DNA of 61,762 bases from Pseudoflavonifractor sp. An184. Its GTDB lineage: Bacteria > Bacillota > Clostridia > Oscillospirales > Oscillospiraceae. The stretch covers positions 1 through 61,762 of the forward strand of contig NZ_NFKI01000017.1 of assembly GCF_002160305.1 (NCBI RefSeq). The letters are read 5' to 3'. Every line of letters begins with the position of its first letter. Positions within the stretch are counted from its first letter, which is position 1. Shown here piece after piece: positions 42,212 to 50,323 of the stretch. The translations under genes and the position numbers were made by a program. The notes beneath the pieces were generated by a model. The model saw only the letters and a program-made list of their open reading frames with translations. It was not told where the DNA came from and did no database searches.

Positions 42212-43351
42212 ATGAAAAGAATCAGTATTTTGCTTGTGCTTGCACTCAGTCTTTCTCTGCTTTCCGCCTGCGGAAACAACGAACCGGCGGCAAGCACCGG
42301 AAATCCGCCCAGCGATCCCTCAGCGGACTCCCAGCAGGTTCCTGACGAATCGGCGGAGCAGACAACCGGCGTCGGGGCCGATTTTCTCTCGCCGGAGTAC
42401 GATTATACCACAAATGAGCTGAAACTGACCGACCTATCTACCGGCGAAGTAACAGCCACCTACGCTTTTGACGCCGCCCAAACGCCTCTGCTGACAGGCA
42501 AGACCAGCCAGGGGGCCATCGTTATGCTGTCCAGCCAGACAGCGGCGGATGTGCAGGATACCGGCGGGGTCACGGTGATCTCCGGCGACAGCTCTGCGGA
42601 GACACTGTACTACTGGCTGTTCGATCAGAATCTTGATCTGGTGGATAGCTATGAATTGACGAACGAGACATTGGTAAATGGGCTTTGGGGCTCTGTCTTT
42701 GCCGCTGCGCCGAATGGGAAAACCCTTGTATATGCGGAAGGGCCCAGCCTTTATCAATATACCTTTGAGACACAGGAGCTGACGGAAATCACTCCGGCCA
42801 TGAGCGAAACCGTTTATTTTGAGGCGGTCGGGTACAGCGGCAGCGGAGACTATTTGGCCTTTTTCGGAAGCCTGGACGGGCAGGAAAATACCACGGCCTA
42901 CGGCTCGATTGAGCTGAGCAGCAACACCGCCTCTGTTTTTACCGCCGATGGCTTTTCCGGTTCCATGCTCTCTGTGAACGGAGAGTATGCCGCTGTTTCT
43001 GATACAATCCTGCCCGCCAGCATGGGAGGCGCAAAGCAGACCGGCTCCGTCCTCTTTTTGAACTTGGCCAAGCAGCAGGGAAAAGTAATCAGCGTGGAGA
43101 GCGGAGATGAAAGCGGGATTGCCGCCGTATCCGCAGACGGCCAGTACATTGTGACCTGTGCGGGTGGAGACAGCCCAAGCGGTACTCTGCGGGCCTATCA
43201 GGTCAGCGATGGAACGAAAGTTGCGGACGAAACCTATACGATGGATACAAACTGCAAGCCCTATGAGATTTGGGTTATCGGCCATTCCGCCTATGCAGCC
43301 TTGGGCACGGATGACGGCTATGCCCTCTCACAAGCGGTTGACCTCCCGTGA
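42212..43351 (+). CDS. Lipoprotein of the two-component/ABC locus, second
   Basis: A 379-residue lipoprotein. ATG 42212 is 10 bases after GGGAGG; the frame is open from a TTG at 42203. Signal peptide with lipobox LLSAC. Repeating beta-rich blocks with the rhythm of propeller blades (NELKLTDLSTGEVTATYAF, SGAY-type YSGSGDYLAFF, LSVNGEYAAVS, VSADGQYIVTC) suggest a beta-propeller. Role unknown; probably partner of the first lipoprotein. Confidence 0.75.
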   Translation: MKRISILLVLALSLSLLSACGNNEPAASTGNPPSDPSADSQQVPDESAEQTTGVGADFLSPEYDYTTNELKLTDLSTGEVTATYAFDAAQTPLLTGKTSQGAIVMLSSQTAADVQDTGGVTVISGDSSAETLYYWLFDQNLDLVDSYELTNETLVNGLWGSVFAAAPNGKTLVYAEGPSLYQYTFETQELTEITPAMSETVYFEAVGYSGSGDYLAFFGSLDGQENTTAYGSIELSSNTASVFTADGFSGSMLSVNGEYAAVSDTILPASMGGAKQTGSVLFLNLAKQQGKVISVESGDESGIAAVSADGQYIVTCAGGDSPSGTLRAYQVSDGTKVADETYTMDTNCKPYEIWVIGHSAYAALGTDDGYALSQAVDLP

Positions 43352-43361
43352 GGAACACAAG

Positions 43362-44234
43362 ATGAAACTGGAACTTGAAAGCATCACAAAATTTTATGGA
43401 AAATATCCCGCGCTCCAAAATGTATCCGCTACTCTGACAGAAGGGGTCTATGGATTGTTGGGGCCAAATGGGGCCGGAAAGACGACACTAATCAACATTT
43501 TGATTGGGATACTGCCTGCCAGCGGCGGCGTGATCCATCTGGACGGTGAAAACACCGTCCAGATGGGCGGGCGCTACTTCGATCAGATTGGCTATATGCC
43601 CCAGTACCCTCAGTTCTATGCAAATTTTACCGTACAGGAATTTTTGGATTATATGTGCCAAGTAAAAGGGGTAGCGAACGCAAAAGAGAGCATCGACGCG
43701 GCGCTGGTTTTCGTCAATCTGGAGGAAAACCGCAGCAAGCGGATCGGGGCGCTGTCCGGTGGGATGCGGCAGCGGCTGGGGATCGCCCAGGCCATTCTGA
43801 ACGACCCCAAACTGCTGGTGCTGGACGAACCGACGGCGGGCCTTGACCCTGGTGAGCGAATCCGTTTCCGCAATCTCATTTCCCGTCTGGCAAAAGGGCG
43901 TATCATTCTTTTAGCTACCCATATTGTTTCCGATGTGGAATATATCGCCAAAGAAATCCTCCTGCTTCGGAGGGGTACATTGGTCATGCAGGGTACGCCC
44001 AGGGAACTGGAGCAAAGCATCCAGGGAAAGGTGTGGGAGGTGTCAGTCAACGAGGCGGAGATGGCTCTGATGGTGGACACCTACTGCGTGAGCAATATCA
44101 AGCAGCAGGATGGCTCCTATCTGTTGCGCATCGTGGATGATGGGAAACCGCTCCGAGGCGCAAAGCCGGTATCCCCAAATCTGGACGACGTGTTCCTGCA
44201 CACCTTTTTCCAGCCAAGTGAGGGACAAATATGA
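43362..44234 (+). CDS. ABC transporter ATP-binding protein
   Basis: A 290-residue ABC ATPase: Walker A GPNGAGKTT, Q-loop (MPQYPQF), signature LSGGMRQRLG, Walker B LLVLDEPTAGLD, and the H-loop in ATHIVSD. It is the bacitracin/lantibiotic-type (ABC-2) kind by sequence around it. ATG 43362 follows AGGAACACAAG; the frame upstream is not needed. It overlaps the permease gene by 4 bp. Confidence 0.93.
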   Translation: MKLELESITKFYGKYPALQNVSATLTEGVYGLLGPNGAGKTTLINILIGILPASGGVIHLDGENTVQMGGRYFDQIGYMPQYPQFYANFTVQEFLDYMCQVKGVANAKESIDAALVFVNLEENRSKRIGALSGGMRQRLGIAQAILNDPKLLVLDEPTAGLDPGERIRFRNLISRLAKGRIILLATHIVSDVEYIAKEILLLRRGTLVMQGTPRELEQSIQGKVWEVSVNEAEMALMVDTYCVSNIKQQDGSYLLRIVDDGKPLRGAKPVSPNLDDVFLHTFFQPSEGQI

Positions 44235-45421
44235 GTTTTCTCTATTTGGAGGCCAGAAAAGGCATCCTGCGGCGCTATACACTGATTGCGCTGGCACTGT
44301 TCCTGTGTCTGAATACGGTCAAAATCATTGCAGACTATCACGCTGGCGAGATACGGCCCGTTGCGGCCAATACAAGCGGAATGCAAGCAGGCTACGACAC
44401 CATCTATGAGCGGATCAAAGGCCCCATCACAGAGGAAACGGTAAGCTTCATCACTTCGGAGTATCAGAGACTGGACGGGTTGACGGCGGATGGAACATAC
44501 AGCCGAGAGCCGCAGGAGGGGACTTACAGCGGCTATATCTTTGGCGACTACTATCTGCTCCACAGTTACTTCTATCCCCACATGGAGTACAGTGTCAAAT
44601 ATTCCTCTGATATGGAGGAGATTCTGGCCCAGGCGAAAGAGAATATGACTTTCTATCGAGAGAGCGGTAACACAGCGGGAGCGGCAGAAAATGCCTACAT
44701 TCTCCATCACTATGCAGGCCGAACGATTCCTGCGTTTTATCTGTATGACGGCTGGGAAGCTCTGCTGTCCTATGACTTTTCCGATCTACTGATCCTGCTT
44801 TTACTCATTTTGGCGGTAGCGCCCGCATTCACCCGGGAGAAGGAAAACGGGATGACCTTGATTCTGTCCTCCTGCAAACGAGGCAGATGGCCTCTGCTTA
44901 TTTCCAAATGCGGCGCTGGAGTGATATTTGCATGGATACTGACAATCCTGTTCGCCCTGTTAAACCTGCTGGTATTTGGGCTTTTGTGCGGCTTTGAGGG
45001 CTGGGGCAGCCCGCTCTATGCCATCGAAAGCTATCAATATACTCCATTCTCCGGCTCGATTTTGCTGTTCTATGGATTGATTTGCGGGTTGAAGGCCATC
45101 GGTTTCAGTGTGACAGCACTCTTGCTGATTCTCCTGTCCGCCTGTTTCCAAAAATCACTCTATCCCTGCCTGATGGGATTGGGGCTTGGCGTGGTATTAA
45201 ACTACTGCACTGGTTGGGCGCTCTCCCCCGTGTGGTGGAAACAGGCCCTCTCCTGCATCAGCCCATTCACCTTGACCAGCGGCAGTAACCTGCTGGAAAG
45301 CCTGTCCGGGGTGAGCATCGGTGGGGTATATCTGCTCCGACTTTTTGTGGTTCTGATCGTTCAAGCTGTAATCGCGTGTCTGCTGGTCATAGCAATCAGG
45401 AGGAAATCATGCTGCAAGTAG
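44231..45421 (+). CDS. ABC transporter permease, first
   Basis: A 396-residue membrane protein with an N-terminal helix, a ~130-residue extracytoplasmic domain and about five further helices (ILLLLILAVAPAF, GVIFAWILTILFALLNLLVFGLL, GSILLFYGLICGLKAIGFSVTALLLILLSACF). ABC-2 type exporter permease. Pairs with the next permease to form a heterodimer with the ATPase. ATGA start overlaps the ATPase stop. Confidence 0.85.
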   Translation: MSFLYLEARKGILRRYTLIALALFLCLNTVKIIADYHAGEIRPVAANTSGMQAGYDTIYERIKGPITEETVSFITSEYQRLDGLTADGTYSREPQEGTYSGYIFGDYYLLHSYFYPHMEYSVKYSSDMEEILAQAKENMTFYRESGNTAGAAENAYILHHYAGRTIPAFYLYDGWEALLSYDFSDLLILLLLILAVAPAFTREKENGMTLILSSCKRGRWPLLISKCGAGVIFAWILTILFALLNLLVFGLLCGFEGWGSPLYAIESYQYTPFSGSILLFYGLICGLKAIGFSVTALLLILLSACFQKSLYPCLMGLGLGVVLNYCTGWALSPVWWKQALSCISPFTLTSGSNLLESLSGVSIGGVYLLRLFVVLIVQAVIACLLVIAIRRKSCCK

Positions 45422-47034
45422 AATTAAAGAAGATATTATTTCATCATAAAGGGCTTTTGCTTCTTCTGATTGCTCTGGCGGCTTATGCAGTCTTTTGCGT
45501 CGGCAGCGGCTACGACAGCAGTTATGTGATTGATCGGAACGAAGATACCTACCTGACCTACATGGAACGCTGGCAAGGTGAGATAACAGAGGAAAAGGCG
45601 CAGGAGATGGAGGCGGAGTACGCAGAAGCCACCCGCTCCGATGATGGCAGGAAGGCCGCCTTTTTAACCATCTACAACCAGTATTACTACGCAAAAGAGG
45701 ACCCCGCCCATCGTTTCCTGATGGATGAGCGAGGATGGGACACATTGCTGACCCGCGATGGCGTGAATGTAATCCTGTTACTATTTCTGCTGGCGCTCTG
45801 TGTTCCGGTGTTCTGCGGGGAGTACCAGTGCGGGATGGCGCAGATCCTCCGCTCTTGCAGAAATGGCCGAGGGCGGTTGGCTGGGATCAAATTATGCGTA
45901 ATGGCGGCTCTGGCGGTTCTGGCGACGGTGCTGTTTCAGTTGGTGCAGTTTGTTGTTGTCGCCTTGTCGGTCGGCCTGGATGGAGCCTCCTATCCGCTGC
46001 AAAGCCTGTCCTTTTTTGAACATTCGCCCTACCTTATTTCCGTTGGGCAGGCGTATGGGATCGTAGTCTTATCCAGGTGCTTGGGGGCTGCTTGGTTTGC
46101 TATCCTGATTGCCCTTCTCTCCATCCTGTTCCGGCAGACGGTGCTGACTACATTTTCCGGCATCGCGGTTTCTATTCTGCCACATTTGATCGGCGGCAGC
46201 TTTCTCAAATATGTCCTTCCGCTCCCGGCGGGTCTGCTGGCCGGAACCGGCTATGTGTGGGGGACACTGACAGAGGTTGGATATGACGAGGACTGGAACT
46301 TGATTGATATAGTAACCTTTCCGGGCATCACACCGGAGCAGTTCGGCTTTTTGATAGTCCTGTTCTTGGCTATCGTATGTCTGCTGGTGTGGCTTTGTCT
46401 CAGATTTTATGTCGGCAGGCGGAAGGCCATTTCTGCCCGCCCGCTCCTGACAGCGGTGCTCATACTCTGCATGACCGTTTCATTGACTGGCTGTGGGCAC
46501 AGCAATTCCAGTGAGATTACGCATGATTTTCTGGCCGATGCGTCCAAGGGAGAAAACAGGGCCTACACGGTAGAGCTTGATATGGTGGAGAACACAATCA
46601 CTGCGACCAGCAAGGCCACAGGCGAGGCTATCCTGCTGACCCGTGATCCCTTTGGACAATCCGGGGCTATCTCCAGCATCTATGTTGACGAGGATGCCTG
46701 TTATTATGCCTCCAGCGGCGAGGTGGGGGATGGCTTTCAGATTTACCGAATCGATTTAAAGGATTTTTCCACACGGCTTTACTTCAGCACCGGCTCTGAT
46801 AACATGGCAACCTTTTGGGGGCTGTTTGACCATGAACCGACGGTAGACGAACTGCTGGCCGATGTGGGCTCTGTTACATCCTTTGTCGTAGACAGGAATT
46901 ACATCTACTATCTGCAAGGCGGACGGCTCTATAAAGTGTTCCGCTGGACGGGATGGGAAACTGTGGAGGTCACAAACACAGCACAAGTCCAAAGTATAAA
47001 GTTTTTAGATGGAAAGATCGTCTGTGAGAAATGA
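45409..47034 (+). CDS. ABC permease fused to a lipoprotein-like C-terminal domain
   Basis: A 541-residue protein starting ATG 45409 after AGGAGG. Residues 1-345 are an ABC-2 permease like its neighbour (helices LLLLIALAAYAVFCV, VILLLFLLALCVPVF and more). The frame then continues through a basic stretch and a new hydrophobic segment, RRKAISARPLLTAVLILCMTVSLTGC, with a lipobox LTGC (Cys362), into ~180 residues of beta-rich soluble sequence with a propeller-like rhythm. So a permease and a lipoprotein appear joined in one frame. Confidence 0.8.
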   Translation: MLQVELKKILFHHKGLLLLLIALAAYAVFCVGSGYDSSYVIDRNEDTYLTYMERWQGEITEEKAQEMEAEYAEATRSDDGRKAAFLTIYNQYYYAKEDPAHRFLMDERGWDTLLTRDGVNVILLLFLLALCVPVFCGEYQCGMAQILRSCRNGRGRLAGIKLCVMAALAVLATVLFQLVQFVVVALSVGLDGASYPLQSLSFFEHSPYLISVGQAYGIVVLSRCLGAAWFAILIALLSILFRQTVLTTFSGIAVSILPHLIGGSFLKYVLPLPAGLLAGTGYVWGTLTEVGYDEDWNLIDIVTFPGITPEQFGFLIVLFLAIVCLLVWLCLRFYVGRRKAISARPLLTAVLILCMTVSLTGCGHSNSSEITHDFLADASKGENRAYTVELDMVENTITATSKATGEAILLTRDPFGQSGAISSIYVDEDACYYASSGEVGDGFQIYRIDLKDFSTRLYFSTGSDNMATFWGLFDHEPTVDELLADVGSVTSFVVDRNYIYYLQGGRLYKVFRWTGWETVEVTNTAQVQSIKFLDGKIVCEK

Positions 47035-47123
47035 TTTAAGCATTTTGGTTTTTCTTAAGAAACTTACGAGCAGTTGCGTACCACTTCCTGTTGCGCTTAC
47101 ACTATTAGATTCGAGGTGAGACA

Positions 47124-47837
47124 ATGCCGCATAAAGCGTTGATTATCACAAGCAATCAGCAACTTTGTCAGGATATTGAGGACAGCCTGCAGGGGCTTTC
47201 ACTGGAATTCCACCATGCTGATGGCTATATGCAAGCGCTGAGTATGGTGGCAAGGTATCACTATATTCTTGTGGTTATGGATCTATCTTTTTCAGAGATC
47301 AGCGGTGTGGACCTGATTCGCAGGATGCGGGAGCTGGAACAGACCCCGATCCTGGTTCTGTCAACCCACGCTACCAGCTCAGAGGAAGTGGAGACGCTGA
47401 ATGCCGGTGCGGATCGGTATCTCGCTTTCGACCATCCCTTAGACACAGAGAGATGCCTTGCCAATGCCGCGGCAATCATGCGGCGGTCTCTGACTACGGA
47501 TACCAAGTGCTATGCTTCTATTTTGATCTCAGGGAGCGGCTTGAAAATCAACTTCAATTTGAGAAAGGCATTTTTAGATGGACAGGATCTAAAACTCACA
47601 CCCAAGGAGTTTGCCGTCCTCTGCAACCTGGCAAGGCACATGGGTGAGGTCGTGACAAAAGAACAGCTCTACCAAGATATCTGGGAGAACGACTATGACA
47701 CCAGCCCGGATGCTACATTGAAGTTCCATGTGAAGGAATTACGGAAAAAATTGAGCCGCTCCGGAGCTGGCAACTTGATTGAGACAGCCTGGGGGATTGG
47801 GTATATCCTTCGTTCTGATTCTGATATTAGTCCATAA
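47124..47837 (+). CDS. Orphan response regulator with degenerate receiver
   Basis: A 237-residue OmpR-type protein. The C-terminal winged helix is intact (LKLTPKEFAVLCNLARHMGEVVTKEQLYQDIW... ETAWGIGYIL). The receiver keeps the Asp in LVVMDLSFSE and the Ser/Thr in VLSTHAT, but its acidic pocket is ITSNQQ instead of DD-type residues and the Lys-Pro loop reads AFDHPLD, without the Lys. It may thus not be phosphorylated normally. It has no partner kinase nearby and may answer to the ABC locus just upstream. Confidence 0.85.
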   Translation: MPHKALIITSNQQLCQDIEDSLQGLSLEFHHADGYMQALSMVARYHYILVVMDLSFSEISGVDLIRRMRELEQTPILVLSTHATSSEEVETLNAGADRYLAFDHPLDTERCLANAAAIMRRSLTTDTKCYASILISGSGLKINFNLRKAFLDGQDLKLTPKEFAVLCNLARHMGEVVTKEQLYQDIWENDYDTSPDATLKFHVKELRKKLSRSGAGNLIETAWGIGYILRSDSDISP

Positions 47838-48333
47838 AATGTCGATTTATGCGATAATCTTTAGAAAAATCTCATATCCTTCTTTTGCGTTCATTCTGAC
47901 TTTCTGCCATTTATTTTCTATCCTATTGTCATGGCAGCAAAGCAGATGGAAGGTGATCAAAATGTCCTCGGCCATGTCTGATGAACCGATAACAGGAGGC
48001 AGCCGTTCCAGTGTTCGGGGCGGCGGCCTTCTGCTGTTTTTTGACGAGCCATGATCTGACCAAGCGGCAGCTCTGAGCTGCCATACCGCCGAGGAGAGGG
48101 GGAGAGGATCGCCGCTTGTGTGCCACCGCAGACGCGGGGAAGGGACGCTGTGATGCACTTGGGTACATGACAGCGTTAAGAAGAACCTGCGCCTACCGGC
48201 GCTCCGCACAAGCACAGAACATAAGACAAAGAGGGGCCGCGCCCGATGGAGGGCGTTGGAGCATAGTGCCACGCAGTTTCAGCATGACCACCTTGGCATC
48301 CCCCTCTGCGGACTTCTTAATGCTGTAAATGGT

Positions 48334-48378
48334 GCCGCCGGTTCCACACATTTTTGTGGGGTCGGCGGCTTTTGTTTT
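48334..48378 (+). terminator. Terminator-like hairpin upstream of sigma-like gene
   Basis: Stem GCCGCCG (48334-48340) with CGGCGGC (48363-48369), an inner CCACA/TGTGG pairing, then TTTTGTTTT. It may end an RNA transcribed through this gap. Confidence 0.6.
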
Positions 48379-48415
48379 GCCCGCCGGCACACGGTAGGGT
48401 GCCGGGGACCTCCGG

Positions 48416-48449
48416 CTTCTGAAATTTTGACTTCTCAAAATTTCAGAAG
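48416..48449. repeat. 15-bp perfect inverted repeat before the sigma-like gene
   Basis: CTTCTGAAATTTTGA (48416-48430) and TCAAAATTTCAGAAG (48435-48449) with a CTTC spacer. It ends 2 bp before TTCGGAGG, the ribosome-binding site of the gene at 48468. There is no T run, so it is more likely an operator or an mRNA structure masking initiation than a terminator. Confidence 0.6.
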
Positions 48450-48467
48450 ATTCGGAGGTTGCGGCGT

Positions 48468-48929
48468 ATGCCGAAATATGATAAATATCACCCCGATTAT
48501 GGGAGACTCTATCCAGAAATCCAAATGCGGCCTGACGTCCTCTCGGTTCTGAAGAAAAGCGACCGCAAGATGGAGTACATGGAAGTAGACATCAAACAAG
48601 AACGATTTTCCTACGACCCAGAGGGTAAAGTCGCTAATCTTTTGCCCGGCCGGGAGGATTCCTACGACCGGCTGATGGAGGAGGAACACCGCCAATTCTC
48701 CATAGATGAGCCAACACCAGAGACGGTAATGCTTCATGAGGAGGAATTGTGGCTGCTCCGCACGGCTCTGCTGCAGTTGACCGCCGAGGAGAAAGCCCTG
48801 ATTGACGCGCTGTTCTACCAGGAGCTGACTGAACGGGAGTATGCCCAGCAGCTTGGGATCTCTCAGAAAGGGGTCAATAAGCGCCGCCATAAAGTCCTGG
48901 CAAAACTCAGAAAAATCATAAAAACATAA
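48468..48929 (+). CDS. Sigma-70 region 4-like regulator
   Basis: A 153-residue protein with a sigma-70 region 4-type helix-turn-helix at the C-terminus: LLQLTAEEKALIDALFYQELTEREYAQQLGISQKGVNKRRHKVLAKLRKIIKT. The N-terminal ~95 residues (PKYDKYHPDYGRLYPEIQMRPDVL...) do not look like sigma region 2. Small proteins of this kind control clostridial ICEs. ATG 48468 is 10 bases after CGGAGG. The terminator at 48945 follows. Confidence 0.75.
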   Translation: MPKYDKYHPDYGRLYPEIQMRPDVLSVLKKSDRKMEYMEVDIKQERFSYDPEGKVANLLPGREDSYDRLMEEEHRQFSIDEPTPETVMLHEEELWLLRTALLQLTAEEKALIDALFYQELTEREYAQQLGISQKGVNKRRHKVLAKLRKIIKT

Positions 48930-48944
48930 AATTCTGGTTCTCAG

Positions 48945-48984
48945 CCCCCTCACTCAACGGGTAATAGAGTGAGGGGGTTTCCTC
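48945..48984 (+). terminator. Rho-independent terminator after sigma-like gene
   Basis: An 11-bp stem (48945-48955 with 48967-48977) and 11-nt loop, then TTTCCTCT. Ends the sigma-like transcription unit. Confidence 0.75.
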
Positions 48985-49659
48985 TCGTGTTCTTTGAAAA
49001 TCAAATATCCAATCATCTGGATACCTTCCTGACGGGGCCCCTTGACCGGGGCAAGCGACGCTGGAGGATGCGCCAAGACCACCTGTGCAGATAAACCCTG
49101 CATCAAAGACGGCCAAATAAGGTGCCAAGCGGATCCATCCGTCCACAAAACAGCCTGTGGCGGGCTGTTTCGCAATGACTCCGCCAGGGATAATGATACT
49201 TCTGCCCAGTCCCAGCCGCAAGCAAGGAGGGCAGCCGGGAGAGATCCTCGCGGGGGTGAGACGCCCATGACGCAGTGAAGCCAGCTGCGGTCCAGATCGG
49301 TTGCCCTGCCGCCTGGGGAAGTAGTGTCGAATACAGGCGCATATGAGATAACACAACTGTGAAGTCTTAATATCAGAAGCCATGGGGATCGCCTTTGTCC
49401 CTGTTTCATCCTCCAACTGATGAGGATGCTTTTATTGCATAAATCCTGAAAAATCGCTGGAGAGGGTGAAATGCCAAAAACGGGGCGATCCCTATGTTTG
49501 TGGTATTAACCGCAGATTTTAAGGAACACCAAGAAGAGTGAGGCGAAAACTATTGAAAATAATGTGTGACTGTGAACCGGGAAAGCACCAGATGATTCCG
49601 GGCCACAATCATCTGATGATGGATTCTCTATATACAACTACTATTGACAAATCATGATG
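48985..49659. other. Long non-coding region, possible structured RNA or regulatory hub
   Basis: About 675 bp between the sigma-like gene and the AbrB-like gene. I find no credible gene: all frames are short or lack ribosome-binding sites. There are local inverted repeats, e.g. GGGGCCCC / GGGGC and GCCTGTGGCGGGC, and runs of purines in its second half. This is where ICEs often keep a control RNA or attP-proximal sites, but nothing specific can be named. Confidence 0.3.
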
Positions 49660-49701
49660 AGTGCCGGCCACCGTTCTCGGACGCCGGCACTTTATCTTTT
49701 A
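49660..49701 (+). terminator. Hairpin before the AbrB-like gene (terminator or attenuator)
   Basis: AGTGCCGGC (49660-49668) pairs perfectly with GCCGGCACT (49683-49691), followed by TTATCTTTT. It lies directly before the ribosome-binding site of the next gene, so an attenuator is also possible. Confidence 0.55.
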
Positions 49702-49716
49702 GGGAGGATGGTGTGT

Positions 49717-50169
49717 TTGAAAATCCGTGAAGTGTTCTTGCAGGTAAGCGAAAACGGGGATCTCCACATCCCACCTGAACTAATCCAGGAGATGGGGCTA
49801 TCCCCTGCCGATCCCGTCTGCCTCGCCTATCTGACAAGGGACGGCGTAAAAAATGATTATCAAGAGTTTCTGCTCTCCCCCGAGTCCATCGAGGCCGGGG
49901 AGGACGAGGAAAAACTTTTGATCCCATCTCCGCTTTTGGAGCAAGCAAATCTGTCCCCTGGTGAGGATATTCAAATCCTCTGCCTCGACCGGGCCATTGT
50001 GCTCTGCGGGACATCGACACTTGACCGAGATGACCTGGAAGCTGTCCTTCAGCAGCTCCAGGCCGCACAGGAACTGGCTTTCTCTTTGCCGGAGGAAGCC
50101 AGTTCTTTGATTCATCAACTGGAGCAAATCATTCAGGAAGGAGCTATCGGCCATGAGACAGCAGAATGA
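49717..50169 (+). CDS. AbrB-like double-domain protein of the recombination module
   Basis: A 150-residue acidic protein. I chose TTG 49717, 9 bases after GGGAGG; ATG 49708 and GTG 49711 are too close to it. Two hairpin-type segments, VSENGDLHIPPELIQEMGLSPADPV and EKLLIPSPLLEQANLSPGEDI, resemble AbrB-fold strands, as in the gene at 9058. The tail is helical. It overlaps the TnpW-like gene by 17 bp. Probably regulates excision. Confidence 0.5.
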   Translation: MKIREVFLQVSENGDLHIPPELIQEMGLSPADPVCLAYLTRDGVKNDYQEFLLSPESIEAGEDEEKLLIPSPLLEQANLSPGEDIQILCLDRAIVLCGTSTLDRDDLEAVLQQLQAAQELAFSLPEEASSLIHQLEQIIQEGAIGHETAE

Positions 50170-50311
50170 TACAAAAAGGCAAGGCGTACAAGAGTTGATC
50201 GTCCAAGGTCTGGTCGTTAGGCTCATCTTTAGCGAACAGACCAACCAAGCTGTTCCCAGTCTGGTGCGGGAGATTCTGAAGGAATCCTACCTCCAGCGGA
50301 GTGCAGGTTAA
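50153..50311 (+). CDS. tnpW: TnpW-like small protein
   Basis: A 52-residue protein, RQQNDTKRQGVQELIVQGLVVRLIFSEQ... ending LVREILKESYLQ; the LVVRLIFSE core resembles the TnpW family of clostridial transposons, which sits next to the large serine recombinase. Starts ATG 50153 after AAGGAG and ends just before the recombinase ribosome-binding site. Assistant role in excision is plausible, not shown. Confidence 0.6.
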   Translation: MRQQNDTKRQGVQELIVQGLVVRLIFSEQTNQAVPSLVREILKESYLQRSAG

Positions 50312-50323
50312 GGAGGGGTGCCC

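Larger units (their letters stand above)
47838..48467. other. Intergenic region with terminator and a perfect palindrome
   Basis: A 630-bp gap. I see no convincing gene. It holds a terminator-like stem (48334-48340 and 48363-48369, inner CCACA/TGTGG, then TTTTGTTTT to 48378) and a 15-bp perfect inverted repeat at 48416-48449. The minus-strand frame of 141 codons here has unlikely composition and no ribosome-binding site. Confidence 0.35.

Noticed and set aside
47073-47095. Direct repeat GTTGCG (47073 and 47090) as a regulator site before the orphan regulator
   Set aside because: The 17-bp spacing does not match helical repeats usual for OmpR sites; too short to support.
47847-48272. Minus-strand 141-codon frame in the gap before the sigma-like gene
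   Set aside because: Low-complexity, Arg/Ser/Pro-rich product without a start signal; region better explained as non-coding.
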